Shown: piece by piece, positions 25,086-33,968 of the stretch
Layout: each line of letters begins with the position of its first letter
How positions within the stretch are numbered: the stretch's first letter is position 1
Assembly (NCBI GenBank): GCA_964409505.1
Contig: CAYPDK010000020.1
Span: forward strand, 1-37,553
Source: JADHZC01 sp964409505
Lineage (GTDB): Bacteria; Pseudomonadota; Alphaproteobacteria; Rickettsiales; Rickettsiaceae
Reading direction: 5' to 3'
Length of the DNA: 37,553 nucleotides
The notes under the pieces: generated by a model
What the model was told of the DNA's origin: nothing
Seen by the model: the letters and a program-made list of their open reading frames with translations, nothing else
Databases searched by the model: none
Position numbers and translations under genes: made by a program

Positions 25086-26615
25086 CTACTTCAACCAAGC
25101 CTCTTCCAAGAACTGTCTTATAAAAATGGATAAATTTTCCTCAGAAGACTCGCTAAGCTTTCCACTCTCTGAGAGAAGATTTTCCATAAAATCCTTATGA
25201 GTAAGGTGCATATAACTCAAGAAAGAGCTTTCAAATGTTTTAACCTGATCCACATCAATAGTTTGTAAAAAGCCTTTTTTAACGAGGAATAATATAACAA
25301 CTTGTTCTTGTACGGTAGAGGTATTAAAATTTTCTTGCTTAAGAATTTCAATTAATTTAAGTCCTGATTCGATACTTTTTTGAGTATTTTTATCAAGACT
25401 TGAACTAAATTGCATAAAAGACTCTAATTCTCTGAATTGGGCTAACTCTAATTTCATTGTTCCCGAGAGCTTTCTTATAGCCATAATTTGGGAGGCAGAA
25501 CCAACCCGACTTACAGAATTACCTATATTAATAGCTGGCATAATTCCTTTATTAAATAATTCTGTCTCAAGAAAGATTTGACCATCTGTAATGGATATAA
25601 CATTAGTAGGAATATAAGAGGAAATATCTCCTGCTTGAGTTTCTACGATAGGCAAAGCAGTCAGAGACCCACCTCCTGCATCTTTAGACAATTTTGCTGC
25701 TCTTTCAAGTAATCTTGAATGGAGGAAGAAAATATCTCCAGGATAAGCCTCACGCCCTGGTGGTCTCCTAAGCAAGAGTGAGATTTGTCTATATGCAACC
25801 GCATGCTTACTGAGATCATCATATATAACGAGCGCATGTTGTCCTTTATCTCTAAAATACTCCCCTATACTACATCCAGTATATGGAGCTAGGAATTGCA
25901 TAGCAACAGAGTCAGAAGCACTAGCAGATACAATAATAGTGTAACTTATAGCGCCTGTTTCTTGAAGTTTTTTCAGAATTTTGACGATATTAGAAGTTTT
26001 TTGACTAATAGAGACATAAACACAAAACACTTTTTCATTATTCATTGAGGCAGTTTTTTGATTAACTATCGTATCAAGTGCAATAGAGGTCTTACCTGTT
26101 TGTCTATCCCCTATAATAAGTTCTCTTTGTCCTTTACCTATAGGGATCATAGCATCTATAATTTTAATTCCTGTTTGCAGTGGTTCTTTTATTGATTCTC
26201 TCACCATAACGGAAGGAGCACCTACTTCTACATTTTTTGTATTTTGAGTAATAACATGTTCGCCTCCATCTATGGCTACCCCAAGAGCATTAACAACTCT
26301 ACCAATCATTTCTTCTCCGACAGGTGTTTGAAAAAATTTTTTGGTACGTTTAACTTTTTCTCCCTGTAATATTTGTCTATTATCACCTAGAATAATAATA
26401 CCTACAGAGTTTTGTTCAAGATTAATAACCATACCCAAAGTACCAGATTCAAACTCTACTTTTTCACTTACAAAGGCATTATAAAGACCGTGCACATTAG
26501 CAACTCCATCACCAACTCGAATAACATAACCTATTTCTTCTAGCTCTATTGACGTCTTTAAATTTAAAATCTCTTCGGAAAGAACTTTTGACAATTCAGA
26601 GGAATTAATACTCAT
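25086..26615 (-). CDS. atpA: F1 ATP synthase subunit alpha
   Basis: This is the non-catalytic nucleotide-binding subunit of F1. Its length is 509 aa. Walker A is GDRQTGKT (169-176). ALVIYDDLSKHAVAYRQ is the Walker B region, LLRRPPGREAYPGD is conserved, and the arginine finger lies in SVSRVGSASQ. The N-terminal beta-barrel segment has the usual VGDGVANVHGL (34-44). It lies 10 nt after atpH. Confidence 0.98.
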   Translation of the reverse strand: MSINSSELSKVLSEEILNLKTSIELEEIGYVIRVGDGVANVHGLYNAFVSEKVEFESGTLGMVINLEQNSVGIIILGDNRQILQGEKVKRTKKFFQTPVGEEMIGRVVNALGVAIDGGEHVITQNTKNVEVGAPSVMVRESIKEPLQTGIKIIDAMIPIGKGQRELIIGDRQTGKTSIALDTIVNQKTASMNNEKVFCVYVSISQKTSNIVKILKKLQETGAISYTIIVSASASDSVAMQFLAPYTGCSIGEYFRDKGQHALVIYDDLSKHAVAYRQISLLLRRPPGREAYPGDIFFLHSRLLERAAKLSKDAGGGSLTALPIVETQAGDISSYIPTNVISITDGQIFLETELFNKGIMPAINIGNSVSRVGSASQIMAIRKLSGTMKLELAQFRELESFMQFSSSLDKNTQKSIESGLKLIEILKQENFNTSTVQEQVVILFLVKKGFLQTIDVDQVKTFESSFLSYMHLTHKDFMENLLSESGKLSESSEENLSIFIRQFLEEAWLK

Positions 26616-26625
26616 ATATAAAAAT

Positions 26626-27189
26626 TTATTGCACTAATAATTTATTATTAAATAAAGAAATTTCTATTTTTCTTATTTGCCTATCTAAAGATAGATCTAT
26701 AATTTTTCCATCATATTCTATAATCACTCCTCCTAAAATATCACTTTTTACTACATTTTGGAAAATTAATATTTTATTTTTGATTTTTTTTTTTAAGAAT
26801 TCTTCAATAATACGCATTGATTCAGAATTAAGTAATTTAGGAGATTTTATTATTACAATTTTTTTATCTTCTTGTTGGATAAAATAATTATGTACTTTGT
26901 TTTGTATCTTTTGAAAAAGGAACAAATTTGTCTCTTCTTTTAAGAGATAGAGAAGAAAATTCTTGACCTCTTGAGCAATTTCACTGAATTGAGTAAATTT
27001 ATATATTTCAGATAAAATATATTCTTTTTGTGGGAATTTTACTACAGGAGAATTAAGTATAAGCAAAACTTTATCATTTTGTACTAAAAACTTATAAAAT
27101 TGGATTAAAAGTTTATAAGATTTTGGATCATTTTTGATAAATAGAAAAAGATACTTGGCATATCTTGTGACTTTTTTACTTATATCCAT
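26626..27189 (-). CDS. atpH: F1 ATP synthase subunit delta
   Basis: This is the stator subunit that joins F1 to the b subunits. Its length is 187 aa, normal for the family. Sequence similarity in this family is weak; the evidence is the position directly before atpA, the helical N-terminal domain (YAKYLFLF, FKFLVQNDKVLLILNSPVV region) and the C-terminal strand motif KSDILGGVIIEYDGKIIDLS (156-175), which matches the conserved GGxxIxxxDxxID pattern. It is the first gene of atpHAGD. Confidence 0.92.
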   Translation of the reverse strand: MDISKKVTRYAKYLFLFIKNDPKSYKLLIQFYKFLVQNDKVLLILNSPVVKFPQKEYILSEIYKFTQFSEIAQEVKNFLLYLLKEETNLFLFQKIQNKVHNYFIQQEDKKIVIIKSPKLLNSESMRIIEEFLKKKIKNKILIFQNVVKSDILGGVIIEYDGKIIDLSLDRQIRKIEISLFNNKLLVQ

Positions 27190-27279
27190 ACATCAACAAA
27201 ATTAAAGCTATATTTTATTTAATTGGAATAATCACACTACATCTTAGTTACTACACAGGATATAGCTACCGTTGAACAA

Positions 27280-27340
27280 AACATCATCTACATCTAACAT
27301 CATCTACTCTAACATCATCTACTCTAACATCATTTACTCA
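27280..27340. repeat. Four tandem copies of a 15-16-bp repeat upstream of the atp operon
   Basis: Copies: AACATCATCTACATCT (27280-27295), AACATCATCTACTCT (27296-27310), the same again (27311-27325) and AACATCATTTACTCA (27326-27340). The array touches the stop codon of the MFS gene (27341-27343) and ends about 90 nt before atpH. It fills a large part of the region where an atp promoter would lie. Confidence 0.92.
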
Positions 27341-28582
27341 TTAATAATATAAAAATTTTCTGTCTTTGAAAACAGAAATAGTAAGCAATCCAAATAAAAG
27401 CATAGGATAAATCAAGATTTTAGCATAAGAATGAGTAACATCCCAAATTTTCAAACCCAAAAATGGTACAGTAGAAGAAATACAAATACTACCTAATGCA
27501 TGGGCAAAGCCGTAGAGACTAACTTTTATATTTTGTTTAATAAAGCCCTGCATACAAGTCCTTATAGGTAATGCATAAAACGGTATAAAGAAAATTATGG
27601 CACTTTGTAACATCAATATCAATTTAAAATCTGTTTTTATATTTATAAAAAATAATTGCACTAACACAAGAGCAACGCTAATAGATAACGATATAAGTAT
27701 TTGTGTAGAGGCTCTACACTGAACACGCAACATGCCAGACAAAAGACAAGACAAACTATACATAACAATAAGCCGAATATTAGTAACAGATGCAATCTCT
27801 TGAACTAAAAAATTTTTTGTAACATGAAAATTAAACAAAAAAATTATATAAAAACTATATATTCCACCTATACATCCATGGATAAAACTATATTGGATGA
27901 AAAGTCCTAAGTGCTGTCCTACGCCTCCAAGCACCTGCTTAAGATTTTTACGAAAATATTTTTTATTTTTTTGATTCCCCAAAGAATTTGCTCTATAAAA
28001 AAGAAGTAATAGCACCATATTAATTACTCCTAAAGTGCTCCCTATGGCAAACCCAATTTTCCAAAAGTTTGGAATATCTACAGATATAGTAAGATAATGA
28101 ACATATGCTGCAAAAACGACTCCTGTTTGAGAGTAAAAATGAGCTACAGAATTCATGAGAGTCTTATACTTGTAACGGATTTTTTCCATTAAAAAAATAT
28201 ATATAGTATCACTTTCAATAGAGACAGTAGAGAGAAAAATTAGTCTAGCTAAGATAAGCAAACAAGTAGAAATAATTCCTAATTTATTATACCCAGGAAT
28301 CACTACAATAGCCGCAATAGAAATAGTAGCCAAAATACTACTTATTTTAACAGTTCGTTCCTTATCAAAACGATCAGCCACAACTCCAAGCAAGAGAGAG
28401 CCTACTAATTTACCAATAAAAGTAAAAACATAAACTAGAAAAAAATTTAGCAACTTATCATCCCTAGACATTCCAGGAAAAAAATATTCCGACAAAAATC
28501 GCGAGTACATTCCAAATAATGCGTAATCATAGTACCTGTTAAAAACAACAAGAAAACTTATAAAATTTTTCATTATTGACAT
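27341..28582 (-). CDS. MFS transporter, ProP-like
   Basis: This 413-aa major facilitator carrier has about 12 hydrophobic segments. The N-terminal part YYDYALFGMYSRFLSEYFFP (18-37) resembles the ProP/metabolite:H+ symporter subfamily. The loop 2-3 signature is GVVADRFDKERTVK (66-79). A mid-protein basic loop (about 199-215) separates the two halves. Rickettsiales carry many such ProP-like proteins for host metabolites; the substrate cannot be told. It lies 151 nt upstream of atpH on the same strand, but the repeat array in the gap suggests a separate unit. A start three codons later (ATG, residue 4) is possible. Confidence 0.85.
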   Translation of the reverse strand: MSIMKNFISFLVVFNRYYDYALFGMYSRFLSEYFFPGMSRDDKLLNFFLVYVFTFIGKLVGSLLLGVVADRFDKERTVKISSILATISIAAIVVIPGYNKLGIISTCLLILARLIFLSTVSIESDTIYIFLMEKIRYKYKTLMNSVAHFYSQTGVVFAAYVHYLTISVDIPNFWKIGFAIGSTLGVINMVLLLLFYRANSLGNQKNKKYFRKNLKQVLGGVGQHLGLFIQYSFIHGCIGGIYSFYIIFLFNFHVTKNFLVQEIASVTNIRLIVMYSLSCLLSGMLRVQCRASTQILISLSISVALVLVQLFFINIKTDFKLILMLQSAIIFFIPFYALPIRTCMQGFIKQNIKVSLYGFAHALGSICISSTVPFLGLKIWDVTHSYAKILIYPMLLFGLLTISVFKDRKFLYY

Positions 28583-28687
28583 GCCAAATATTTCAAGAAA
28601 ATAATCATATCCTATATAGATTTTGTCTATAGAATTTAGTATTATACCTCATGATAAAGCTATTCGATACATAATATTTATATTAAA

Positions 28688-28723
28688 GAGATAGAGATCT
28701 ATATTGAGATAGAGATCTATATT
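28688..28723. repeat. Perfect 18-bp tandem duplication upstream of the TatB-like gene
   Basis: GAGATAGAGATCTATATT occurs twice (28688-28705, 28706-28723). Its core AGATCT is palindromic. It lies 53-88 nt before the GTG start at 28776 in the region between the divergent MFS and TatB-like genes. Confidence 0.95.
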
Positions 28724-28775
28724 GGTATAGCGATATAGGTTAACAGATACGATTTTAATTAGATCATAAGTAAAG

Positions 28776-29090
28776 GTGTCTTTTTTTGAGTTATTGATCA
28801 TATTAATTGTAGGAGTAATTTTTTTAGATTACGATGATATATTTTTAATTATAAAAAAAATAAAACAATTGAAAAATTACGTCTCTTCCATCTATTATGA
28901 AGTACATAGCTACATAAATGATGAGACTGATACAAATTTAAGAGAAATGAAGAATGAAGTGGATGAAATAAATCATTTATTAAAAGAAATTACCAAACTG
29001 GGAGAAGAATACAAAGGAGATTATGCACTTAAAAATATAAAATCCTATTACAAAAGACTAAAAACAAAATCTCAATACTTGAAGAAATAA
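28776..29090 (+). CDS. tatB: Sec-independent (Tat) translocase subunit TatB-like
   Basis: This 104-aa protein starts at GTG 28776, with AAAG just before it. One N-terminal membrane helix (residues 3-18, FFELLIILIVGVIFLD) is followed by an amphipathic basic helix (IFLIIKKIKQLKNYV) and a long charged helical tail. This is the TatA/TatB plan, and the tail length favours TatB. E5 matches the conserved glutamate of TatB. The usual Gly-Pro hinge after the helix is replaced by D18-Y19. The next gene, yqgE, is 141 nt downstream. If not TatB it would be an unrelated small membrane protein of the same shape. Confidence 0.65.
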   Translation: MSFFELLIILIVGVIFLDYDDIFLIIKKIKQLKNYVSSIYYEVHSYINDETDTNLREMKNEVDEINHLLKEITKLGEEYKGDYALKNIKSYYKRLKTKSQYLKK

Positions 29091-29118
29091 TGTTGCATAT
29101 TTAGTGTTGCATATTTGT
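29091..29118. repeat. 14-bp imperfect tandem duplication after the TatB-like gene
   Basis: TGTTGCATATTTAG (29091-29104) is followed by TGTTGCATATTTGT (29105-29118), 12 of 14 bases identical. It begins at the first base after the stop codon. Confidence 0.85.
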
Positions 29119-29231
29119 ATTATAACGTAACAACATAGTGAGATAAATTTCATTATATCGTTATAATTTCCTAAAAACTACTATAGTTTTATAGACATTT
29201 TAATTTTTTGTACTACTTATAAATATCAATA

Positions 29232-29792
29232 ATGAAGCCAACACAAATCACAAATTTTACAGATAAATTTTTAATAGCTAGTCCTGGAGTAGAGAAAGAG
29301 AATTTTTTTCGTAAATCCTTGGTCTATATGCTACATCATGGTAATGAAGGAGCATTAGGATTAATAATCAATCAACCGATAAACAACTTTATGCATGAAC
29401 TAGAAGGAAATATTTCATTCAATAATTTCAAACTAGAACTTTACTTAGGAGGGCCAGTATCTACAGAAAAAAAATTCTTTCTTTATTCAGGAGATTATAA
29501 AAAGAGATCTCCATTTTTAAATGTTAATCCCAACATCAATGTCAGTTTAGATTCTGACATATTAAAGGATATTGCCAATGGAGAAGGTCCATTAAATACA
29601 ATGGTTGTTGTTGGGTATTCTAGTTGGAGACCTGGACAACTAGAAGTAGAAATAGAGAATAATTTTTGGATCGTATCTGAATCAGATTCAAATCTAATCT
29701 TTCAAAAAGACTACTTAAACAAATGGGATTTAGCCCTAAGTAAAGTAATAAAAAATACTGATTATTATATACACAATATTGTAATTGCGTGA
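29232..29792 (+). CDS. YqgE/AlgH family protein
   Basis: This 186-aa cytoplasmic protein belongs to the DUF179 (YqgE/AlgH) family. Conserved parts are the opening FLIASPGVEKENFFRKSLVY (13-33 region), HHGNEGALGLIINQP (35-49), LYLGGPVSTE (70-79) and VVVGYSSWRPGQLEVEI (120-136). The biochemical role of the family is unknown; AlgH was linked to transcription of alginate genes. It is convergent with flgL, only 10 bp apart. Confidence 0.95.
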   Translation: MKPTQITNFTDKFLIASPGVEKENFFRKSLVYMLHHGNEGALGLIINQPINNFMHELEGNISFNNFKLELYLGGPVSTEKKFFLYSGDYKKRSPFLNVNPNINVSLDSDILKDIANGEGPLNTMVVVGYSSWRPGQLEVEIENNFWIVSESDSNLIFQKDYLNKWDLALSKVIKNTDYYIHNIVIA

Positions 29793-29802
29793 TCACTAAC
29801 AT

Positions 29803-30717
29803 CTATCGATTTAACTGATTAAGAAAATCTTGTAAATCTTTTAGTTTAGAAAAAGTTATATTTCTGTCCATGGTCAATTCTTGTCTATTAGATACAAGTG
29901 ACGTGAAGAGCTTCATTTCATCATAAGAATACCTTGAGTCATTTTTTAGCTTATTGTTCTTTTGAGAGGATTTTTCTTCCAAAGACTTTACCTTATTTTC
30001 TTCATATTCTATATCCCTGATTCGAGAGGCATTTTGTTTAACTATGTCGTCAACTTTAGATTGAACTTTTTCAAAAATAGGCGAGTTTATATCAAAACCA
30101 TTTTTAATCTCAGCAAGAACATTTAGATACTCTTGAATGAATTTTATATCAGAAGATAAGAAATTTTGCCTTATTTCTTTACCGTTAAAATCAAAGGTTC
30201 TGGTATCCTCTATAGATTTAGTGTAAGACTCGCCTGTCTGATAATTTTGCAAATCCTTTATGAGAGGATTATTTTTTTTATCCACACCTCCAAAAACATA
30301 ATCTTCATGATCTTTTTTGGACAGGATTTTTTGTATATCACTTAATTGTTGATTGCTAACATTTTTCAGAGACTGATAAAAAGACTCATTATTAACATTT
30401 GAGCTGTGCAACGATTCTTTTAAATTTTTTACTAAGTCATTAAAATTTTGCAGTTCTTGTTTTTGCATATTAAAGTTATTTTGCAAAGTTTTAAGAATAT
30501 TATTTTGAGCTTGAAAATTTTGCAAATAAGATTCACGTTTATCAAATTCTACAGCATGATTCTGTTCATTTACTACATCTCCTCTAGTTTTGTTAGGATT
30601 TTGCAGCTTCCTTTCTATAAAAGCAATTTTATCACATTGTTTTTTTGTATAAGAATCAGGCCCCTGCCCCCAAGAAAAATTTCTATTCTCAATATAGATT
30701 ATATCTCCCATAAACAA
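29803..30717 (-). CDS. flgL: Flagellar hook-filament junction protein FlgL (divergent)
   Basis: This 304-aa protein is rich in Asn, Gln and Lys, with long helical N- and C-terminal regions and no signal peptide, as in axial flagellar proteins. A central YVFGGVDKKNNPLI (about residues 139-152) matches the FlgL/flagellin pattern Y-x-FGG. The N-terminal helix SLKNVSNQQLSDIQKIL and the C-terminal LTMDRNITFSKLKDLQDFL suit the D0/D1 coiled-coil. Position supports the call: it is the last gene, 21 nt after flgK, as in many flagellar operons. Overall identity to known FlgL appears low. M3 is an alternative start. Confidence 0.78.
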   Translation of the reverse strand: MFMGDIIYIENRNFSWGQGPDSYTKKQCDKIAFIERKLQNPNKTRGDVVNEQNHAVEFDKRESYLQNFQAQNNILKTLQNNFNMQKQELQNFNDLVKNLKESLHSSNVNNESFYQSLKNVSNQQLSDIQKILSKKDHEDYVFGGVDKKNNPLIKDLQNYQTGESYTKSIEDTRTFDFNGKEIRQNFLSSDIKFIQEYLNVLAEIKNGFDINSPIFEKVQSKVDDIVKQNASRIRDIEYEENKVKSLEEKSSQKNNKLKNDSRYSYDEMKLFTSLVSNRQELTMDRNITFSKLKDLQDFLNQLNR

Positions 30718-30738
30718 ACCTCATAAAAATAATAATAT

Positions 30739-33072
30739 TTACCTAAAAATTGATATTAATTCTTCAAAAATTTTAAACCAAGAATTTATCATTGCTATTT
30801 GCATAGATCGATCCTTACTAAGCACTTGAAACTCAGTTAATAAAACCATTTTTTCTTCTTTATTAGAATGTCTTGCCTCCACTATCTTAGTCAAAATGTC
30901 ATTAGCATACTTATATTCCTCATTTATAGATTTTATATAAGAATCACTTTGATATGAAGCATTATCAATTTTTTCTGAAATAGATTCCAAGACACTTTGA
31001 GAGCTAATATCAAAAAAAACCTGTTGTGTATTGAGAATACATTTTGACTCTTTAATAACCCCAATATCGTACTCTTTATTATTAACAACAATTTGAACGT
31101 TATTACTTGTAACTAATTGCATTCTATTTAATGGAAGCGTTTCATTATATTCATAAATAGGATTTACAATCCTATCTCCTTTTTTATTAACAGTAATTAT
31201 TTGATTTACACTATTTAAAGTAGCAAATGCTTTACCTTGAAGAACAATTTTTTGATTTTCATTTTGAGTAGTAACAGATAAAAATCCCTTACCTTCTCGA
31301 GGTATTTCTTGTCCATTTGATGTTTCTAGGACTGCCTTTTGAGTATCTACACTACCTTCAATAATATATCCATCATCTGAATTTATATTAGATATAGATA
31401 TTGGGGAAAGATATTTTTCATTTGTTGTACTACCAAAATTAATCACAGGCTCATACAAGATTTCCTGGCTAGGAGAAATATCTTTAATTCGAATTTTAAC
31501 CTCAAATGCTTCTACATTATCTGTAGTATATGAATTACCATTTTCGTCTACAAGTTTTAACTTTAAAAAGGTTCTAGGATCTGTCTTATCTATGTGAACA
31601 TTTGTTTCTGGTATTTGTATATTGAGTAAATTATTTTCTGAGTCCCTACAAGAAACAGAAGCAATTTCGACATCTGTATCAAAATATCTATTGCCAGAAA
31701 GTTCCAATGTTACTGTTGAGGAATCTGATTGATTTTTTATAAGAAATAAGTCGTTTAAGAAATGATGATTTGTACTTTCTGCTTCTGTTGACAAAATAGT
31801 TCTACCCTGAAGTTGAAATTTTCCTACCTTTACCCTAGAGTTAGAGGGTTTGAACTGTAATTCATAGTTAATAGCATCAGTTATTTCTTGCATTGTAGCA
31901 AATGTCTCATTAGGGGCTTGTTCTAAACCATTTAATATTTTTATAGTTTTAGCATCTAATGCATTACTTTGAACTATAGTACTATATGACTCATCTGAAT
32001 TTTGATTAACAACGAAAAATTTAAATGGTTCCGCAACATCTACCCTATCATTATACGAAAATTCTACGTTCCCTCTAATCTTGCTTTGAGGTATATGATA
32101 CGCGTCACTAAAGTGATAATTTACCATATCCATAATATCATCCGCACTTTGAGACAAATTTTTTACAAAAGATAAAAATTTTTTATTATTTGTATCCGTA
32201 TCCATGAAAAAAGCAAATGCTTTAAAAAAACCACTATCATTGTTAGATTTTATAAGATCTTTTAATGAAATGTTGTAAGTCATAGAAGGGAGCAACGTTC
32301 CATATTCATTATATCTTGTTAAATGTAATATACTCTCATCTGAATGCTTTGAATTTGGAAAATATTGAAATTGAGTATAATAATCTTTAGACACAAGATC
32401 TTGCTCCAACAAAAAGGAACTAACATAAACATTCTTTTCACCAGAATAAATTCTTGTTACGTCAACATTATCAGATAACATCTTTAAATTAACATCAATC
32501 TTATCCAAATTATCATTTACATCTCCTATATTCATATTATTGTTTCTATTCAACTGAAAGATTTGTTTTAGCCAAAAATTGGTGTTTTCAATGTTAGTTT
32601 CAAGCTCTAAATGTAATTTTGTATAGATTTGGTCAAGAGATTTTTTTAACTGAGTACTATAAGATGAGATTTTAGATAATAACCGAAGAAAATCTTGAGT
32701 TTGGTATTGACCATTTCTTTCTGCTATTATGGATTTAATACATGTTTGCATTGAGTCAAACAAACTCTTAACAACATTTTGATCTAGATTTGCTTCATAT
32801 ATAGAGTCTGAGTGCTTTTTTAAGTGGCCTTGATAAGATGCGTAGGACTGAGCAGATAGCTCACTTTGTTGTATAATCTGATTCAACAACCTCTCTATTG
32901 ATATATTTGTCTGTCCGTCTAAATAAGTAGTATTAATCTTTCTCTGCACATCATTTAGATTATCTACTTTATTTAAATTATCTTGAGCTAAACTAATTTT
33001 TTTTTCATTTTGCTTAAAGTTATATATAAAATTTTCGATATTATTACGATAAAAAATAGAACTATCAACCAT
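30739..33072 (-). CDS. flgK: Flagellar hook-associated protein FlgK (long form)
   Basis: This is the hook-filament junction protein HAP1. The start at ATG 33072 gives 777 aa and leaves a 19-bp gap after flgN; a start at 33108 would overlap flgN. The usual length is about 450-650 aa, so it is enlarged. N-terminal helical region: DGQTNISIERLLNQIIQQSE, then YASYQGHLKKHSDSIYE. The family section with NxxxxxQIxxLN and LxxLSxxVDV is seen as NTNFWLKQIFQLNRN and LKMLSDNVDVTRIY, followed by NVYVSSFLLE. The C-terminal helix (MVLLTEFQVLSKDRSMQIAM then FKIFEELISIF) matches the axial-family C-terminal domain. The middle, about 300-690, is beta-rich and Asn/Asp/Ser-rich, probably the exposed domains. It sits in flgI-J-N-K-L order. 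Confidence 0.82.
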   Translation of the reverse strand: MVDSSIFYRNNIENFIYNFKQNEKKISLAQDNLNKVDNLNDVQRKINTTYLDGQTNISIERLLNQIIQQSELSAQSYASYQGHLKKHSDSIYEANLDQNVVKSLFDSMQTCIKSIIAERNGQYQTQDFLRLLSKISSYSTQLKKSLDQIYTKLHLELETNIENTNFWLKQIFQLNRNNNMNIGDVNDNLDKIDVNLKMLSDNVDVTRIYSGEKNVYVSSFLLEQDLVSKDYYTQFQYFPNSKHSDESILHLTRYNEYGTLLPSMTYNISLKDLIKSNNDSGFFKAFAFFMDTDTNNKKFLSFVKNLSQSADDIMDMVNYHFSDAYHIPQSKIRGNVEFSYNDRVDVAEPFKFFVVNQNSDESYSTIVQSNALDAKTIKILNGLEQAPNETFATMQEITDAINYELQFKPSNSRVKVGKFQLQGRTILSTEAESTNHHFLNDLFLIKNQSDSSTVTLELSGNRYFDTDVEIASVSCRDSENNLLNIQIPETNVHIDKTDPRTFLKLKLVDENGNSYTTDNVEAFEVKIRIKDISPSQEILYEPVINFGSTTNEKYLSPISISNINSDDGYIIEGSVDTQKAVLETSNGQEIPREGKGFLSVTTQNENQKIVLQGKAFATLNSVNQIITVNKKGDRIVNPIYEYNETLPLNRMQLVTSNNVQIVVNNKEYDIGVIKESKCILNTQQVFFDISSQSVLESISEKIDNASYQSDSYIKSINEEYKYANDILTKIVEARHSNKEEKMVLLTEFQVLSKDRSMQIAMINSWFKIFEELISIFR

Positions 33073-33091
33073 ATTTATAAAATGAATTATA

Positions 33092-33532
33092 TTAAACAAT
33101 ACTATCAAGTTTGTGAGAATAATTACTCAGATGAATTTTTTTATTCTTACCATAAGTTAATCCCTTAAAGAAAATACCATCTCTATCACCTAATACCTTA
33201 TACAAGTTCTTTAAAGTTTTTTCCTGAGAATGTATAAGTTTTAAATTTTCTGTACTTAATTCTTGTACTGATTCTAAAAGAATGACATATTCTGTAATAA
33301 ATTTTTTATCTGATTTTTGAGATAAAATAGAGCTTTTTATTCTATTTTTTTCCCCAAAAAAGAGTGACATAAGTTCATGTTGCTTTTGTGTTAGAGTATG
33401 AAATTCTTTAATAGAATCTTGATCATACGGTTGAAATTCTTTAGATTTTAATGATTTATTGACTTGTTGCATAACATTCAAAATGTTATAAAGCATATCC
33501 TTAATTTCAAGTAAAAATTTTTCCATACACAA
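33092..33532 (-). CDS. FlgN-like flagellar export chaperone
   Basis: This 146-aa protein is almost all helical and charged, without signal or membrane segment. The pattern of an N-terminal helix pair, a short loop, a second helix with ESVQELSTENLKLI, and a C-terminal tail ending GLTYGKNKKIHLSNYSHKLD fits FlgN, the chaperone for FlgK and FlgL, whose genes follow directly. FlgN proteins are poorly conserved, so the call rests on shape and on the place just before flgK (19-bp gap). Start at M1 or M3. Confidence 0.6.
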   Translation of the reverse strand: MCMEKFLLEIKDMLYNILNVMQQVNKSLKSKEFQPYDQDSIKEFHTLTQKQHELMSLFFGEKNRIKSSILSQKSDKKFITEYVILLESVQELSTENLKLIHSQEKTLKNLYKVLGDRDGIFFKGLTYGKNKKIHLSNYSHKLDSIV

Positions 33533-33542
33533 AATTTATTAA

Positions 33543-33929
33543 TTAATCATTTAACACATTCATCCCAAATTTACTCAAAGACTGCTTATTTAAATATTGT
33601 TCACTCAAGGAGTTAAAAGTTATATCCATACAATGATCTACGATATGATCATGGCCTTCAGAGCCATTAAATTCTTGTAGAAAAAAACTTTTGAATATAG
33701 GCTTAAAAAGCTCTCCTGCAAGTAGTTTAGCAATTTCCATTCCAGCAGTTACGTGTGTTGTATTATTTCTATTAATCTTACCTAATAAAGACTCATTTTG
33801 TTGTATTAGATGAGAAGTAAAGTTTTCTGGAGCTGCACTAAGTTCATAAGCAGGATTTAAAGCAGACTGTACCCGAGCATCATTTTTCATATATAGTTCA
33901 CTATTTATAATTCCTCCAATTTCGTACAT
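33543..33929 (-). CDS. FlgJ-like rod-binding protein, no muramidase domain
   Basis: This 128-aa protein has a C-terminal part resembling the rod-binding domain of FlgJ: LFKPIFKSFFLQEFNGSEG (about residues 74-92), followed by HIVDHCMDITFNSLSEQYLN and GMNVLND. The family pattern is FE-x-M-F-x-QM followed by a second helix with LxxQ. There is no glycosidase domain, as is usual in alphaproteobacteria where a short FlgJ/CheL form follows flgI. It lies 39 nt after flgI and 10 nt before flgN. Similarity is weak; position carries much of the weight. Confidence 0.6.
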   Translation of the reverse strand: MYEIGGIINSELYMKNDARVQSALNPAYELSAAPENFTSHLIQQNESLLGKINRNNTTHVTAGMEIAKLLAGELFKPIFKSFFLQEFNGSEGHDHIVDHCMDITFNSLSEQYLNKQSLSKFGMNVLND

Positions 33930-33968
33930 AGATTAACCTCACATTTTTTCATAAATATTACACTTCAA

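Noticed and set aside
27280..27340. CRISPR-like array
   Set aside because: The 15-bp units are directly adjacent with no spacers, and no cas genes are in the window.
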